The notes beneath the pieces are model-generated. The model ran no database searches. It worked only from the letters and a program-made list of their open reading frames with translations, and was not told where the DNA came from. From an uncultured bacterium (GTDB lineage: Bacteria; Patescibacteriota; Minisyncoccia; Phycocordibacterales; PALSA-1337), in assembly GCA_903868845.1 (NCBI GenBank), contig CAIPWS010000014.1:1-14586 (forward strand): a stretch of DNA of 14,586 nucleotides, written 5' to 3'. Position 1 is the stretch's first letter. Each line of letters starts with the position of its first letter. A program made the translations under genes and the position numbers. Shown here piece by piece: positions 5,237 through 12,677 of this stretch.

Positions 5237-6103
5237 CTACAACTTATACTCCCCTAGCAAACCTTGTGGTCTGTAGAGCATGAGCAAGATAAGAATAAGT
5301 CCGTAAGTGACCTGACGCATCTGCGCAGCGATGTCATCTGGAAAACCGACAAAGCGCAAAACTTCTGGCAGAAGGATGAGGCAGAATGCACCGAGCATTG
5401 CGCCTTTATTGTTGGCGAGACCTCCGAGGATGATGATGGCAAGTATGAAGATAGACTCGGTCAGCGTGAAGGTTGATGGATCTATGAAGGTTATATAGCT
5501 GGCAAAAAGTGCACCCGCTACAGAGGCCATCATGGCACCGATAACGAAGATGGAAAGTTTATACCAGATCGTGTGATATCCGAAGACTCTGATAGCGCCT
5601 TCATCTTCGCGAATAGCCTTGAGAACACGACCAAATGATGAATGAGTTATGTATTCACATATTCCAAATATGATCAGTGCTATAGCGGCAGATAAAACTA
5701 GAAACCAGATATTTTCTGAAAATGTAAATCCGAACATCGATGGCCTTGGAATTCCAGGAATGCCAAGTGGGCCGCGAGTGAGAGATTGCCAGTTCAAGAA
5801 AATGCTGTAAATGATGACATTGAAACCGAAAGATCCAAGAGCGTAATAGTCATCTTTGAACTTGGACAATACGAAACCGATAGCGAGACTCAAAACTCCG
5901 GTGATGATGACACCCAACATGACAGAGATGAAGAAGTTCATACCAGTCGCTGTGAGCAGTATGGCAGTCACATATGCCCCAATACCATAGAAAGCTGCCT
6001 GAGTGATGCTAAGAAGCCCTGTATAGCCCACTATAAGGTTCAAAGATAGCCCCAAAATAGCGTATATGCTTATCAGTATGGCGATGTGGATGAGGTATTC
6101 CAT
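5237..6103 (-). CDS. livM: LivM-type permease of branched-chain amino acid ABC importer
   Basis: This 288-aa polytopic membrane protein forms half of the channel for amino-acid import. Family features are clear: an N-terminal hydrophobic helix followed by LSLNLIVGYTGLLSITQAAFYGIGAY, then several transmembrane helices, then the cytoplasmic coupling region SSFGRVLKAIREDEGAIRVFGY that contacts the ATPases, and the C-terminal MLYRPQGLLGEYKL typical of LivM. Length is on the short side for LivM (E. coli LivM has extra N-terminal sequence) but normal for many family members. It follows livH by 41 bp on the same strand and is probably cotranscribed with it. No SD is visible. The next liv gene in the usual order (ATPases) is more than 2 kb away, beyond unrelated genes. 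Confidence 0.94.
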   Translation of the reverse strand: MEYLIHIAILISIYAILGLSLNLIVGYTGLLSITQAAFYGIGAYVTAILLTATGMNFFISVMLGVIITGVLSLAIGFVLSKFKDDYYALGSFGFNVIIYSIFLNWQSLTRGPLGIPGIPRPSMFGFTFSENIWFLVLSAAIALIIFGICEYITHSSFGRVLKAIREDEGAIRVFGYHTIWYKLSIFVIGAMMASVAGALFASYITFIDPSTFTLTESIFILAIIILGGLANNKGAMLGAFCLILLPEVLRFVGFPDDIAAQMRQVTYGLILILLMLYRPQGLLGEYKL

Positions 6104-6144
6104 ATAAGTTGAAAGATAAAAGTTGGAAGTTTAAAGTAGAAAGT

Positions 6145-7011
6145 TTAACGCTTCAATATCCCCTGCGGTCTCCAAAGAAGGAATATGATGAGCACACCGA
6201 AGGCTATAGCATCCTTCCATTCTCCTGAGATTTTCCAAATACCGAAGTTTTCGATGAAGCCGAGTAAGAAGGCACCGAGAACGCCGCCGTAAACATTTCC
6301 TATACCACCTATGATGGCGGCAATAACACCTTTGAGCAAAAGCGACAAACCCATAGTTGGTTCTATTCCAGTATCGAAACCGACAAGTATTCCAGCAAGA
6401 CCAGCAATGGCTGAACCGATGAAGAATACCCAGCCGATAATCTTGACCGTGTCTATACCGACAATCTTGGAAACTTCTTCGTCATCTCCGACAGCCTTCA
6501 CAGCTTTTCCGAAAAGTGTGAACTTGAAGACCAGTCCAATGATAGCCATGATGACCAAACCAAGGATAAGAATGATGAGTTGTGTCTGTGTGATGACACC
6601 ACCAAGAATCGAGAAGACACGCTCAGTGCCAGCATTTTGTGAGAGTGTTTGGAATTGACTTGTGAATAAGATCGCGACAACAGCCTGAAGAGCTGTCATG
6701 ACTCCGAGTGCGGCGACGATGAGAACCATTCCAGAAGACTTCCTTTTGCGAAGTGGTGCATAGACCAGTCTGTAAACTATGTAACCGACGAGACCAGAAA
6801 TGAGGATGCCTAGAAGAATAGAAAGAGAGAGGTCGAGATTTAGAATCTTATAGAAATAAAAGACAGAATATCCACCAACTGCTGCGATGGCACCATAACC
6901 TAGATCAAAGAATTTGACTGTGCCATAGATGAGGTTGAAGCCCAAAGCCACCATGGTGTAAATAGCTCCGGCGATGATGGAATTGACTATAAGTTGCGGA
7001 ATGATGTCCAT
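6145..7011 (-). CDS. livH: LivH-type permease of branched-chain amino acid ABC importer
   Basis: A 288-aa membrane permease, partner of LivM. It opens with the LivH-type IIPQLIVNSIIAGAIYTMVALGFNLIYG, followed by KFFDLGYGAIAAVGGY, about eight hydrophobic helices, the coupling segment LFGKAVKAVGDDEEVSKIVGID, the conserved AAIIGGIGNVYGGVLGAFLLG, and the family end LLWRPQGILKR. Length and motif order are normal. The start has no SD. A TATACT (7023-7028) lies 11 nt upstream, predicting a leader of only about 5 nt. It is divergently placed from the 41-aa gene at 7098, and the two putative -35 regions overlap. Confidence 0.94.
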   Translation of the reverse strand: MDIIPQLIVNSIIAGAIYTMVALGFNLIYGTVKFFDLGYGAIAAVGGYSVFYFYKILNLDLSLSILLGILISGLVGYIVYRLVYAPLRKRKSSGMVLIVAALGVMTALQAVVAILFTSQFQTLSQNAGTERVFSILGGVITQTQLIILILGLVIMAIIGLVFKFTLFGKAVKAVGDDEEVSKIVGIDTVKIIGWVFFIGSAIAGLAGILVGFDTGIEPTMGLSLLLKGVIAAIIGGIGNVYGGVLGAFLLGFIENFGIWKISGEWKDAIAFGVLIIFLLWRPQGILKR

Positions 7012-7022
7012 AGAACGGTCTA

Positions 7023-7051
7023 AGTATAACTTGTAATTGTCTACTTGAAAA
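7023..7051 (-). promoter_or_regulatory. Candidate livH promoter
   Basis: On the minus strand TTTTCA (7046-7051), a 17-bp spacer and TATACT (7023-7028) precede livH, giving a predicted start near 7016. Its -35 overlaps the -35 of the opposing promoter of the 41-aa gene. Confidence 0.35.
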
Positions 7052-7072
7052 TACCCTAATATTTGTTATATT
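7045..7072 (+). promoter_or_regulatory. Promoter of the 41-aa gene
   Basis: TTGAAA (7045-7050), a 16-bp spacer and TATATT (7067-7072) preceded by TG (TGTTATATT, extended -10). The start would be near 7079, leaving a short leader that carries the SD GGAGAGGAGGTGA. Confidence 0.6.
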
Positions 7073-7097
7073 TATACCCCGGAGAGGAGGTGACAGT

Positions 7098-7223
7098 ATG
7101 AAAGCTACCAAAAATGTCCGTGGCGGCAAGAAGAACAAAAATCTGCGTCTGAAAAAGCGCGAAGATCGCGCCATTCAGGAGATCCTGCAGATTGATGCAC
7201 TCGAAACTCGAATGCTGCTGTGA
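7098..7223 (+). CDS. Small highly basic protein, 41 aa
   Basis: I do not recognise the function. The first half is very rich in Lys and Arg (MKATKNVRGGKKNKN, then LRLKKREDR), suggesting nucleic-acid or ribosome binding. The second half (AIQEILQIDALETRMLL) is predicted helical and amphipathic. No Cys, signal or membrane segment is present. The start is well supported by AGGAGGTGA eight nucleotides or so before the ATG and by a promoter about 20 bp upstream. An intrinsic terminator follows at 7259. It is thus a complete monocistronic cassette on the plus strand, inserted between the binding-protein genes and livH. Codons are rich in CTG, CGT and CGC, unlike the AT-leaning binding-protein genes next to it. 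An alternative is a regulatory leader peptide, but no plus-strand gene follows. Confidence 0.65.
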   Translation: MKATKNVRGGKKNKNLRLKKREDRAIQEILQIDALETRMLL

Positions 7224-7258
7224 TCGTATCACCGCGGCGCAACTTGCCGGAACGACAT

Positions 7259-7290
7259 AAGCCCCTGAGCAATCGGGGGCTTAGTCATTT
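7259..7290 (+). terminator. Intrinsic terminator of the 41-aa gene
   Basis: AAGCCCC (7259-7265) pairs with GGGGCTT (7276-7282), followed by AGTCATTTT. The stem is symmetrical and may also slow minus-strand transcription after the broken binding-protein gene. Confidence 0.7.
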
Positions 7291-7306
7291 TAGAATTAGA
7301 TATAGC

Positions 7307-8428
7307 CTACTGAATAGGTAAAACTTTACCTCCAGATATTTTTTCCATGACAATGCCAGCACCTGTCATGTCTCCATTTTGATCAAAAGTATAAGTACCT
7401 ATAGTACCAGTAAAACTATTCATAGAATGAAGATAATCTTTAACCTTGACCGCATCATCACCAACCTTTGATATTGCTTGAGAAAGTATATAGACATCAT
7501 CGTAAGCACCACCATCATAAAATGGATAGTTCGGAGCAATACCGAATTTCGTCTTATACTTATCTGCAAAAGTCTGACCCTGAGAACCGACTAGACTTGC
7601 CAAATCTGCTGAGACAAATCCGTCCATGAATGATCCGGCTGCTGCCATTGCTGGATCTCCAGCGAATAATGATCCTGCGAATTGTGAATTAATACCAAGT
7701 TGCCTTGCTTGCTTTGCTATAATAATTACTGTTTTTGGTACTCTTGGATTAGTTATCAGTACATCCGGATTAAGTGGTTTAATCTTGGTTAAGATAGAAC
7801 GAAAATCTGTAACACTGGAATCAAAATTTTCATTATCAACTATAGTCAGTCCGTTCTTATTGGCGTGTGCAGCAAATACATCTCTTATTCCTTGAGAATA
7901 ATCTGACAACTCAGATATTATAGCGACAGTTTTATATGATTTTGCTAAATAATCCGCAAGCACAGCCCCGGCAATCGCATCACTTGGATTATTCCTAAAA
8001 AAGAATGGGCTCATACCTGACAACTTCACAGCAGAAGCAACTGGAGAAATAGCTATAACATTGGCAGGTGTCACAACAGGCACAACACTAAATGCCTCAC
8101 TACTACATATGCCTCCAATTATATATTTTACTTTGTCTATGCTTACCAATTTTTGAGCAGCATCTGTTGCATCTTTACCAGTACACTTACCATCTTCATA
8201 GATGATTTGTAATTGACGACCACCGACACCTCCAGATGAATTCACTTAGCTTACCGCCATATCGATGGAGTTTCTAAGTGGTTCACCAAATGATGCCCCA
8301 TCCCCTGTCAAAGGTCCTATAAACCCAATCTTAATTGGACCTGTATCACCTGCTCCACCTCGTGTAGCGAAGATGACTATGACGACCACTATCACAATCC
8401 CAATTATCCACCAAATTATTTTCTTCAT
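7307..8428 (-). pseudogene. LivK-type binding protein interrupted by in-frame TAA
   Basis: Two ORF pieces (8428-8246 and 8245-7307) are in the same frame and together give a full-length binding protein of about 373 codons, with TAA at 8246-8248 between them. Compared with the paralogue at 8475-9608, the stop replaces the Lys of VISKLNAEGG (here AVS-stop-VNSSGG), so one A-to-T change explains it. The rest is intact: N-terminal anchor MKKIIWWIIGIVIVV, GPIKIGFIGPLTGDGASFGEP, YEDGKCTGKDATDAAQKLVS, and the C-terminal YTFDQNGDMTGAG. The frame could restart at the GTG at 8245, but that product would lack the anchor and first strand. Probably recently inactivated, or a sequencing error. No SD is present. 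Confidence 0.8.
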
Positions 8429-8434
8429 GATTTT
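8385..8434 (-). repeat. 50-bp near-identical repeat at two binding-protein gene starts
   Basis: This stretch, covering the anchor-coding start and the bases just before the ATG, matches 9565-9614 at 49 of 50 positions (only 8402 versus 9582 differs). It shows that the broken gene and its intact neighbour arose by tandem duplication, or that their starts have been homogenised by gene conversion. Confidence 0.85.
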
Positions 8435-8474
8435 ATAAATTTTGACACTGATAATATTATCTACTAATAATAAA

Positions 8475-9608
8475 TTACTGAACAAATGGTACTTCTACTT
8501 GATCTTTGATGATAAATTCAGTGAAAAATGATCCACCCGTAACATCACCATTTTGGTCAAACCCTATTGTACCGAGAGCGCCAGTATAATTTTTTATTCC
8601 GTAAAGATAATTCTTTATTTTATCAGCATCATAACCGACCGATTTGAGTGCGCTGATAATTATATTGATACGGTCATAAGCTGCACCTAATTCGAAGTTA
8701 TTTCCTGGCTTCGTACCTGTATTTTGCTGATATTGAGCTATAAGATCATTTAACGCATTTGTTAGCTTTGCACTATCACTAAGAACTAAACCTTCAAGAT
8801 ATTTTCCTCCAATAGCAAGTGAGTCTGCTGTACCGAGTGAGAAATTTCCATGAATAGTAGCTGTTCCTCCAGCCTGCTTATATTGTTTGATTATCAAAGC
8901 TCCAGACTTACCATTGTCACCAGGATTAACATAAACCAAATCCGCATCACTCTGTTTGAGTTTAACTAGAATATCACGAAAATCTGTACTTCCTGTTTGA
9001 TAATATTGATCGAAAACAACGTTTACTCCCTTTTCCGTAAATATTCCGTCCATAACTTTTCTAACTCCTTGGCCATAACTATTGTTTTCTGAAATGATAG
9101 CGACCTTCTTAAATCCACCAGCTATTATAGCCTCAGCATCTAGCTTGGCTAGCACTGTATCAGATGGTGCATTTCTAAATATATAATCTCCGGAATTTGT
9201 AATGGCTGGGCTCGATGAAAAATCTGAGAACAGTATTACTTTATTTTGTTCAGCTATTGGTGCTGCTGCCAAAGTCTCAGAACTACATGCCCCACCAAGA
9301 ATAACTTTCACTTTGTCTATACTGATCAACTTCTGTGCAGCTGTTGTGGCATCTTTTCCGTTACATTTACCATCTTCATAAATCATTTGAATCTGACGAC
9401 CACTGATACCCCCTTCAGCATTTAACTTACTTATCACTTGATCTGTTATGTTTTTCTCTGTGACACCATAGAGTGCGGCATCGCCAGAAAGTGGTCCTAT
9501 AAACCCTATCTTGATTGGTCCTGTATTGTTTGAGCCACTTCGCGTAGCAAAAATAATTATAGCTACCACTATCACAATCCCGATTATCCACCAAATTATT
9601 TTCTTCAT
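8475..9608 (-). CDS. LivK-type substrate-binding protein, membrane-anchored
   Basis: 377 aa, branched-chain amino-acid binding family. Residues 1-21 form a hydrophobic anchor (MKKIIWWIIGIVIVVAIIIF) with no lipobox Cys. It is followed by IKIGFIGPLSGDAALYGV, then YEDGKCNGKDATTAAQKLIS, the ligand-site-like GGACSSETLAAAPIAEQNKV, VAIISENNSYGQG, and the C-terminal GTIGFDQNGDVTGG. Length and motif order are those of LivJ/LivK proteins. It lies 46 bp upstream of the broken paralogue, and the coding starts are nearly identical at DNA level. No SD is visible. YEDGKC and GACSSE each supply a Cys, also present in the paralogues, which could form a disulphide near the ligand cleft. Ligand identity (Leu/Ile/Val or another compound) cannot be read from the sequence. 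Confidence 0.92.
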   Translation of the reverse strand: MKKIIWWIIGIVIVVAIIIFATRSGSNNTGPIKIGFIGPLSGDAALYGVTEKNITDQVISKLNAEGGISGRQIQMIYEDGKCNGKDATTAAQKLISIDKVKVILGGACSSETLAAAPIAEQNKVILFSDFSSSPAITNSGDYIFRNAPSDTVLAKLDAEAIIAGGFKKVAIISENNSYGQGVRKVMDGIFTEKGVNVVFDQYYQTGSTDFRDILVKLKQSDADLVYVNPGDNGKSGALIIKQYKQAGGTATIHGNFSLGTADSLAIGGKYLEGLVLSDSAKLTNALNDLIAQYQQNTGTKPGNNFELGAAYDRINIIISALKSVGYDADKIKNYLYGIKNYTGALGTIGFDQNGDVTGGSFFTEFIIKDQVEVPFVQ

Positions 9609-9637
9609 GATTTTTACTGATTAATAATTATTAAAAT

Positions 9638-9958
9638 TTATTTCTTTTTCCATTTTTCATTATATTCATTATATGTCATAGTACTGGGTACATCCCAGAC
9701 TTTCACAAGATCTTCAGCTTGTTCTTTCGACATTGGTCCTTCCCATTCCCTCCAAAATACTTTTCCCTCAAGATCACTACCATGTAGAACACCAATCATT
9801 CTGTCTTCCATCTTTTGACGACGAGGATCAGCAGATTGTTTTTGCGCTTCTTTCAGACTCATTACTTCATACCCAAGAATTCCACCACCGGAATCACATT
9901 TTTCTACAACTATAAATTCTTCAGGGAGTTCTATTGATTCTGAGAATGAATTATTCAT
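9638..9958 (-). CDS. Hypothetical protein, 106 aa
   Basis: Function not recognised. It is a hydrophilic, charged protein without signal peptide or membrane segment. It has an acidic N-terminal half with a Gly cluster (CDSGGGILGYEVMSL) and a C-terminal half rich in Trp (VFWREWEGPMSKEQAEDLVKVW), ending in WKKK. It is placed between two binding-protein genes on the same strand, 44 bp after one and 29 bp before the next, so it is probably part of that transcript. The start lacks an SD, as in its neighbours. Coding is supported by its fit between the genes and its non-random composition. A cytoplasmic role is likely, unrelated to the transport fold itself. Confidence 0.7.
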   Translation of the reverse strand: MNNSFSESIELPEEFIVVEKCDSGGGILGYEVMSLKEAQKQSADPRRQKMEDRMIGVLHGSDLEGKVFWREWEGPMSKEQAEDLVKVWDVPSTMTYNEYNEKWKKK

Positions 9959-10002
9959 GACTTTGTATGTTTTAATACTAATAATTTATTATTTATCAGT
10001 GA

Positions 10003-11109
10003 TTACTGCTCCATCACGAACGCACCATTCTTAACAACGAAAACATTGTAACCACCAGCGACATCTCCATTACTATCGAATGCGACATGTCCTGTAGCAC
10101 CATCAAATGAGACGTCGTAGAGAGCATTCTTTATAGTTTCACCTGTCTTGGCACCACCAGAAATAGCCTGATTTAGTGCGTAAAATGCGTCATAACCTTG
10201 CGCATTGTATTCATCTGGACCTTTGCCATAATGTGCAGTATACAAGTCACTGAAAGCTGAAGTACCAGCAGTCACTGCTATCACTGTGAGACCCTCGGCT
10301 GCAACTTTACCATTGTCCAGAACCGTCTGACTCTTGAGAGATTCTGAAGCATAGACATCAGCTTTTATCCCAAGATCATGAATCTGTTTCAAGGTCGCGA
10401 CACCAGAATCAATCGAGTTCATAGCTACGAAAATTGCATCTGGCTTTGCGACCTTGATCTTTGTTAGCTGTGTGCGAAGATCGATCGAACCTGAAGTGAC
10501 ACCTTCATCATCTACAACTTTTCCACCAAGCTTTGTGAAATTGTCACTCAAAGCCTTGTCTAATCCAACACCGTAATCTTCATTTGTATAAATAATAGCC
10601 AAAGTCTTATCACCTTTCTTATTTACAAGAGAGGCTCCAAGACTTCCTTGGTAGAGATCGCTTGGAATAGTTCTGAAAATATAATCACCAGCATCAGTTA
10701 GCTTTGGACTCGTTGCTGAAGGACTGATGATTGGAATATTATTTTTCGTTGCAATCGGAGCAGCCGCAAGAGTTGCTGACGAACAAGTCTCACCTATAAT
10801 AGCGACAACACCTTGAGTAACGAGTCTGTTTATTGCACTCACAGCATCTTGAGCATTACATTTCGAATCTTCATAAATGATCTCTGTAGTACTAGCGTTC
10901 ACGGTTGCCTTCGCCAATTCAATACCGTTTTTTGCTGCTTCACCAATACTTGCAAGATCTCCAGATAGAGCCAGCATGACACCAATCTTGACCGTTCCAG
11001 CAGATTGCTTATCTCTAGGTTCCAACTTCTTCACACCACCATTCACTGCCACGATAATAATAGCTATAACCACGATGATACCCACTATCCAATATGTTAG
11101 TTTTTTCAT
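10003..11109 (-). CDS. livK: LivK-type substrate-binding protein, first of the cluster
   Basis: 368 aa from the ATG at 11109. It has an N-terminal hydrophobic anchor (MKKLTYWIVGIIVVIAIIIVAV) without lipobox, then VKIGVMLALSGDLASIGEAAKNGIELA, IIYEDSKCNAQDAVSAINRLV, GETCSSATLAAAPIATKNNIPIISPSATSPKLT (the ligand-binding Ser/Ala/Thr region typical of the family), LAIIYTNEDYGVG, and YDAFYALNQAI. It is the canonical LivK-like member here and the first binding-protein gene of the minus-strand run. I prefer 11109 to the in-frame GTG at 11115 because TACAAT (11116-11121) lies exactly 6 nt before the ATG with a -35 TTGAAT 16 bp upstream, which predicts a leaderless mRNA. No SD is present. The gene symbol is by family resemblance. 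Confidence 0.92.
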   Translation of the reverse strand: MKKLTYWIVGIIVVIAIIIVAVNGGVKKLEPRDKQSAGTVKIGVMLALSGDLASIGEAAKNGIELAKATVNASTTEIIYEDSKCNAQDAVSAINRLVTQGVVAIIGETCSSATLAAAPIATKNNIPIISPSATSPKLTDAGDYIFRTIPSDLYQGSLGASLVNKKGDKTLAIIYTNEDYGVGLDKALSDNFTKLGGKVVDDEGVTSGSIDLRTQLTKIKVAKPDAIFVAMNSIDSGVATLKQIHDLGIKADVYASESLKSQTVLDNGKVAAEGLTVIAVTAGTSAFSDLYTAHYGKGPDEYNAQGYDAFYALNQAISGGAKTGETIKNALYDVSFDGATGHVAFDSNGDVAGGYNVFVVKNGAFVMEQ

Positions 11110-11115
11110 GTCCAC

Positions 11116-11143
11116 ATTGTAACCTAATCTTATAATAATTCAA
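11116..11143 (-). promoter_or_regulatory. Promoter of the first livK-like gene
   Basis: On the minus strand TTGAAT (11138-11143), a 16-bp spacer and TACAAT (11116-11121) are followed by 6 nt (gtggac) and ATG. The predicted start coincides with the start codon. It lies in the 49-bp gap after the nucleotidyltransferase gene. Confidence 0.6.
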
Positions 11144-11158
11144 GGTTATCAAAACTCG

Positions 11159-11887
11159 TCAATCCTCGAGCGTCTCAACCACATTCAAAAAAGATTCAAC
11201 CTCCGATAATGCCTTCTTTTGCTTATCATTTGAGACCTTAATCAGATTAACTATCACCTGTCTGATAGTGTCGTACTTATTATCCATATTTATAAATGGA
11301 TCAACCTCAATGTTGTATTTCTGATATAAATAACCGTACTGCTCTATAAGACTGTTACAAGCACCGGCTTCTTTTCTAACTATTTTTTTAATAGCTCCAA
11401 ATACAAACAATATTACAAAATCAATCCTATATAAATCATCGACAGTAACTTTTTGGGGATTGTATCCCATTGTACTTTCTGGCAATACAATATCACCAAA
11501 TATTTTCTTTGCTTCCTTTATTGAATATGCTGATGACTTAGGACATAAAGAAATGTCTAAAACCAAAAGACCTGCAACTGTCTTTATCAAAACAGATGAT
11601 TGAATTCCGTTTGGCGGCCTATTTTGTGGCGGTTCACAAACATGAACAACTTCACCTATTTGGGCAAATAATTCGTTACGGATTTCGAGTACATTTGAAA
11701 TATCTGCATCGTCAAATGTAAACCAAAGATCAATATCACTATATGGATCTGAATCACCTCGAGCAATCGAGCCGATCACGTGTGCTTCTATAGACTCACA
11801 CTTAAAAACACTTATCGCTTTATCAAAATATTTACACCTCTCTTTAACGAGTGACTGATGAAATATAGACCTTTTTAAAATCTTCAT
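11159..11887 (-). CDS. Nucleotidyltransferase-fold protein (Pol beta superfamily)
   Basis: 242 aa from the ATG at 11887. The N-terminal domain carries the nucleotidyltransferase signature: GSIARGD (from G39-S40) followed by SDIDLW with D51 and D53, and a plausible third metal ligand D111 in GLLVLDISL. This arrangement is used by aminoglycoside and lincosamide nucleotidyltransferases and by many uncharacterised enzymes that transfer NMP to small molecules or proteins. The C-terminal half is helical, as in the lincosamide (LinB/LinF-like) group. Substrate unknown. The reading frame opens at 11947, but those first 20 codons lie inside tRNA-Trp, so I reject that start. The ATG immediately follows the encoded CCA of the tRNA, with no room for a leader or SD. 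It may be expressed from the tRNA transcript after 3' processing. Base composition is AT-rich. Confidence 0.8.
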   Translation of the reverse strand: MKILKRSIFHQSLVKERCKYFDKAISVFKCESIEAHVIGSIARGDSDPYSDIDLWFTFDDADISNVLEIRNELFAQIGEVVHVCEPPQNRPPNGIQSSVLIKTVAGLLVLDISLCPKSSAYSIKEAKKIFGDIVLPESTMGYNPQKVTVDDLYRIDFVILFVFGAIKKIVRKEAGACNSLIEQYGYLYQKYNIEVDPFINMDNKYDTIRQVIVNLIKVSNDKQKKALSEVESFLNVVETLED

Positions 11888-11961
11888 TGGCGGGCGATGG
11901 AGGAATCGAACCTCCACTAAATCTTTTGGAGAGATTTGTGATACCATTTCACCAATCGCCC
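11888..11961 (-). tRNA. trnW: tRNA-Trp (anticodon CCA), 3' CCA encoded
   Basis: Minus strand, 74 nt. Acceptor GGGCGAT (5') pairs with ATCGCCC. The D arm includes GGTGAAATGGTATCA. The anticodon arm AATCT-CTCCAAA-AGATT gives anticodon CCA, reading UGG. The T arm is GGAGG-TTCGATT-CCTCC. The discriminator is G and CCA is encoded. All four arms pair well. It lies 29 bp after the broken HTH gene and directly abuts the nucleotidyltransferase start codon. Confidence 0.95.
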
Positions 11962-11990
11962 ATCCGCCTTACTTGTATCGACTCACGTGT

Positions 11991-12650
11991 CTAAATATAT
12001 AGTTTTATTAGCTTTTTAGCAACAGCTCGAATAACTCTATATACGTGAATATCACCATAATAAATATGTAGACACCCTTTGTAGTCTGCCTTCTTAAATT
12101 TATGATCACTAGGCTTCTTGAATGATTTATAGAACCTATGTACAGGAATATTTGTTACAGATGACCAATACTTTATTATTTCATCTTCATCATGATAATC
12201 ATGGATATGCACCAGAGCATGTAATCTATTTTCATCTACTTTAAACAGACTACGTAATGTGCTAAGAAAAACAATTATCAATCCTGGATCAGAGTTGGAA
12301 AAGTTTATGCCCTTATCATCTTTACCACCCTCACATTCATATATCATAGTCAGAATTGCTAGATTAACAGACTGATTACAAGAGAATTTTTTTAACAATA
12401 TCTTAGCCTCTTCCTCGGCTATTTCAAGACGCTTTAACTTTTTACCACGTAGAATATCATGCCCTTTATTCATATTCACAATTCTCTCCTTCTCTACTCT
12501 GTATTTACCAAAATCACTTAACTCAACATTCTTCGTCCACAATTAGGCTGTACTTTTTGAAATATTAAGTCGATCAGAAATATCACGCAAAGAAACGCCT
12601 CTACGGCGTAAAACCCTAGCATCAGTTTTAAATAAAGTGGCTTTCACCAC
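11991..12650 (-). pseudogene. HTH DNA-binding protein interrupted by in-frame TAA
   Basis: A 183-codon ORF (TTG at 12542) continues upstream in frame beyond a TAA at 12543-12545 for 35 more codons to tandem GTG codons at 12645-12650. The upstream part reads as a helix-turn-helix: VLRRRGVSLRDISDRLNISKSTA. After the stop comes LWTKNVELSD, the expected continuation of such an HTH. The C-terminal part contains YECEGGK, INFSNSDPGLIIVFL, VHIHDYHDED and YWSSVTNIPVHRFYKSF, a pattern I associate from memory with a family of HTH proteins frequent in Parcubacteria, perhaps with an endonuclease-like domain. One base change (for example TCA to TAA) explains the break. The TTG ORF alone would lack the HTH and has no SD, so a broken gene is more likely than a real short protein. 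Confidence 0.7.
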
Positions 12651-12653
12651 TCA

Positions 12654-12662
12654 ATTATACCA
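12654..12662 (-). promoter_or_regulatory. Extended -10 promoter of the HTH gene
   Basis: Minus-strand TGGTATAAT (hexamer at 12654-12659) is followed by 3 nt and GTGGTG. The predicted start falls on or next to the second GTG, so the transcript would be leaderless. Confidence 0.5.
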
Positions 12663-12677
12663 AAATATTTTATAGTT

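Noticed and set aside
5227-5277. 16-codon plus-strand ORF after the small-RNA terminator
   Set aside because: It overlaps the livM 3' end antisense and has no SD.
11888-11947. N-terminal extension of the nucleotidyltransferase
   Set aside because: These codons are the tRNA-Trp gene body read in frame.
7307-12545. TAA reassigned to a sense codon, to explain the two interrupted genes
   Set aside because: Most genes here end in TAA, so reassignment is very unlikely. Mutation or read error is simpler.
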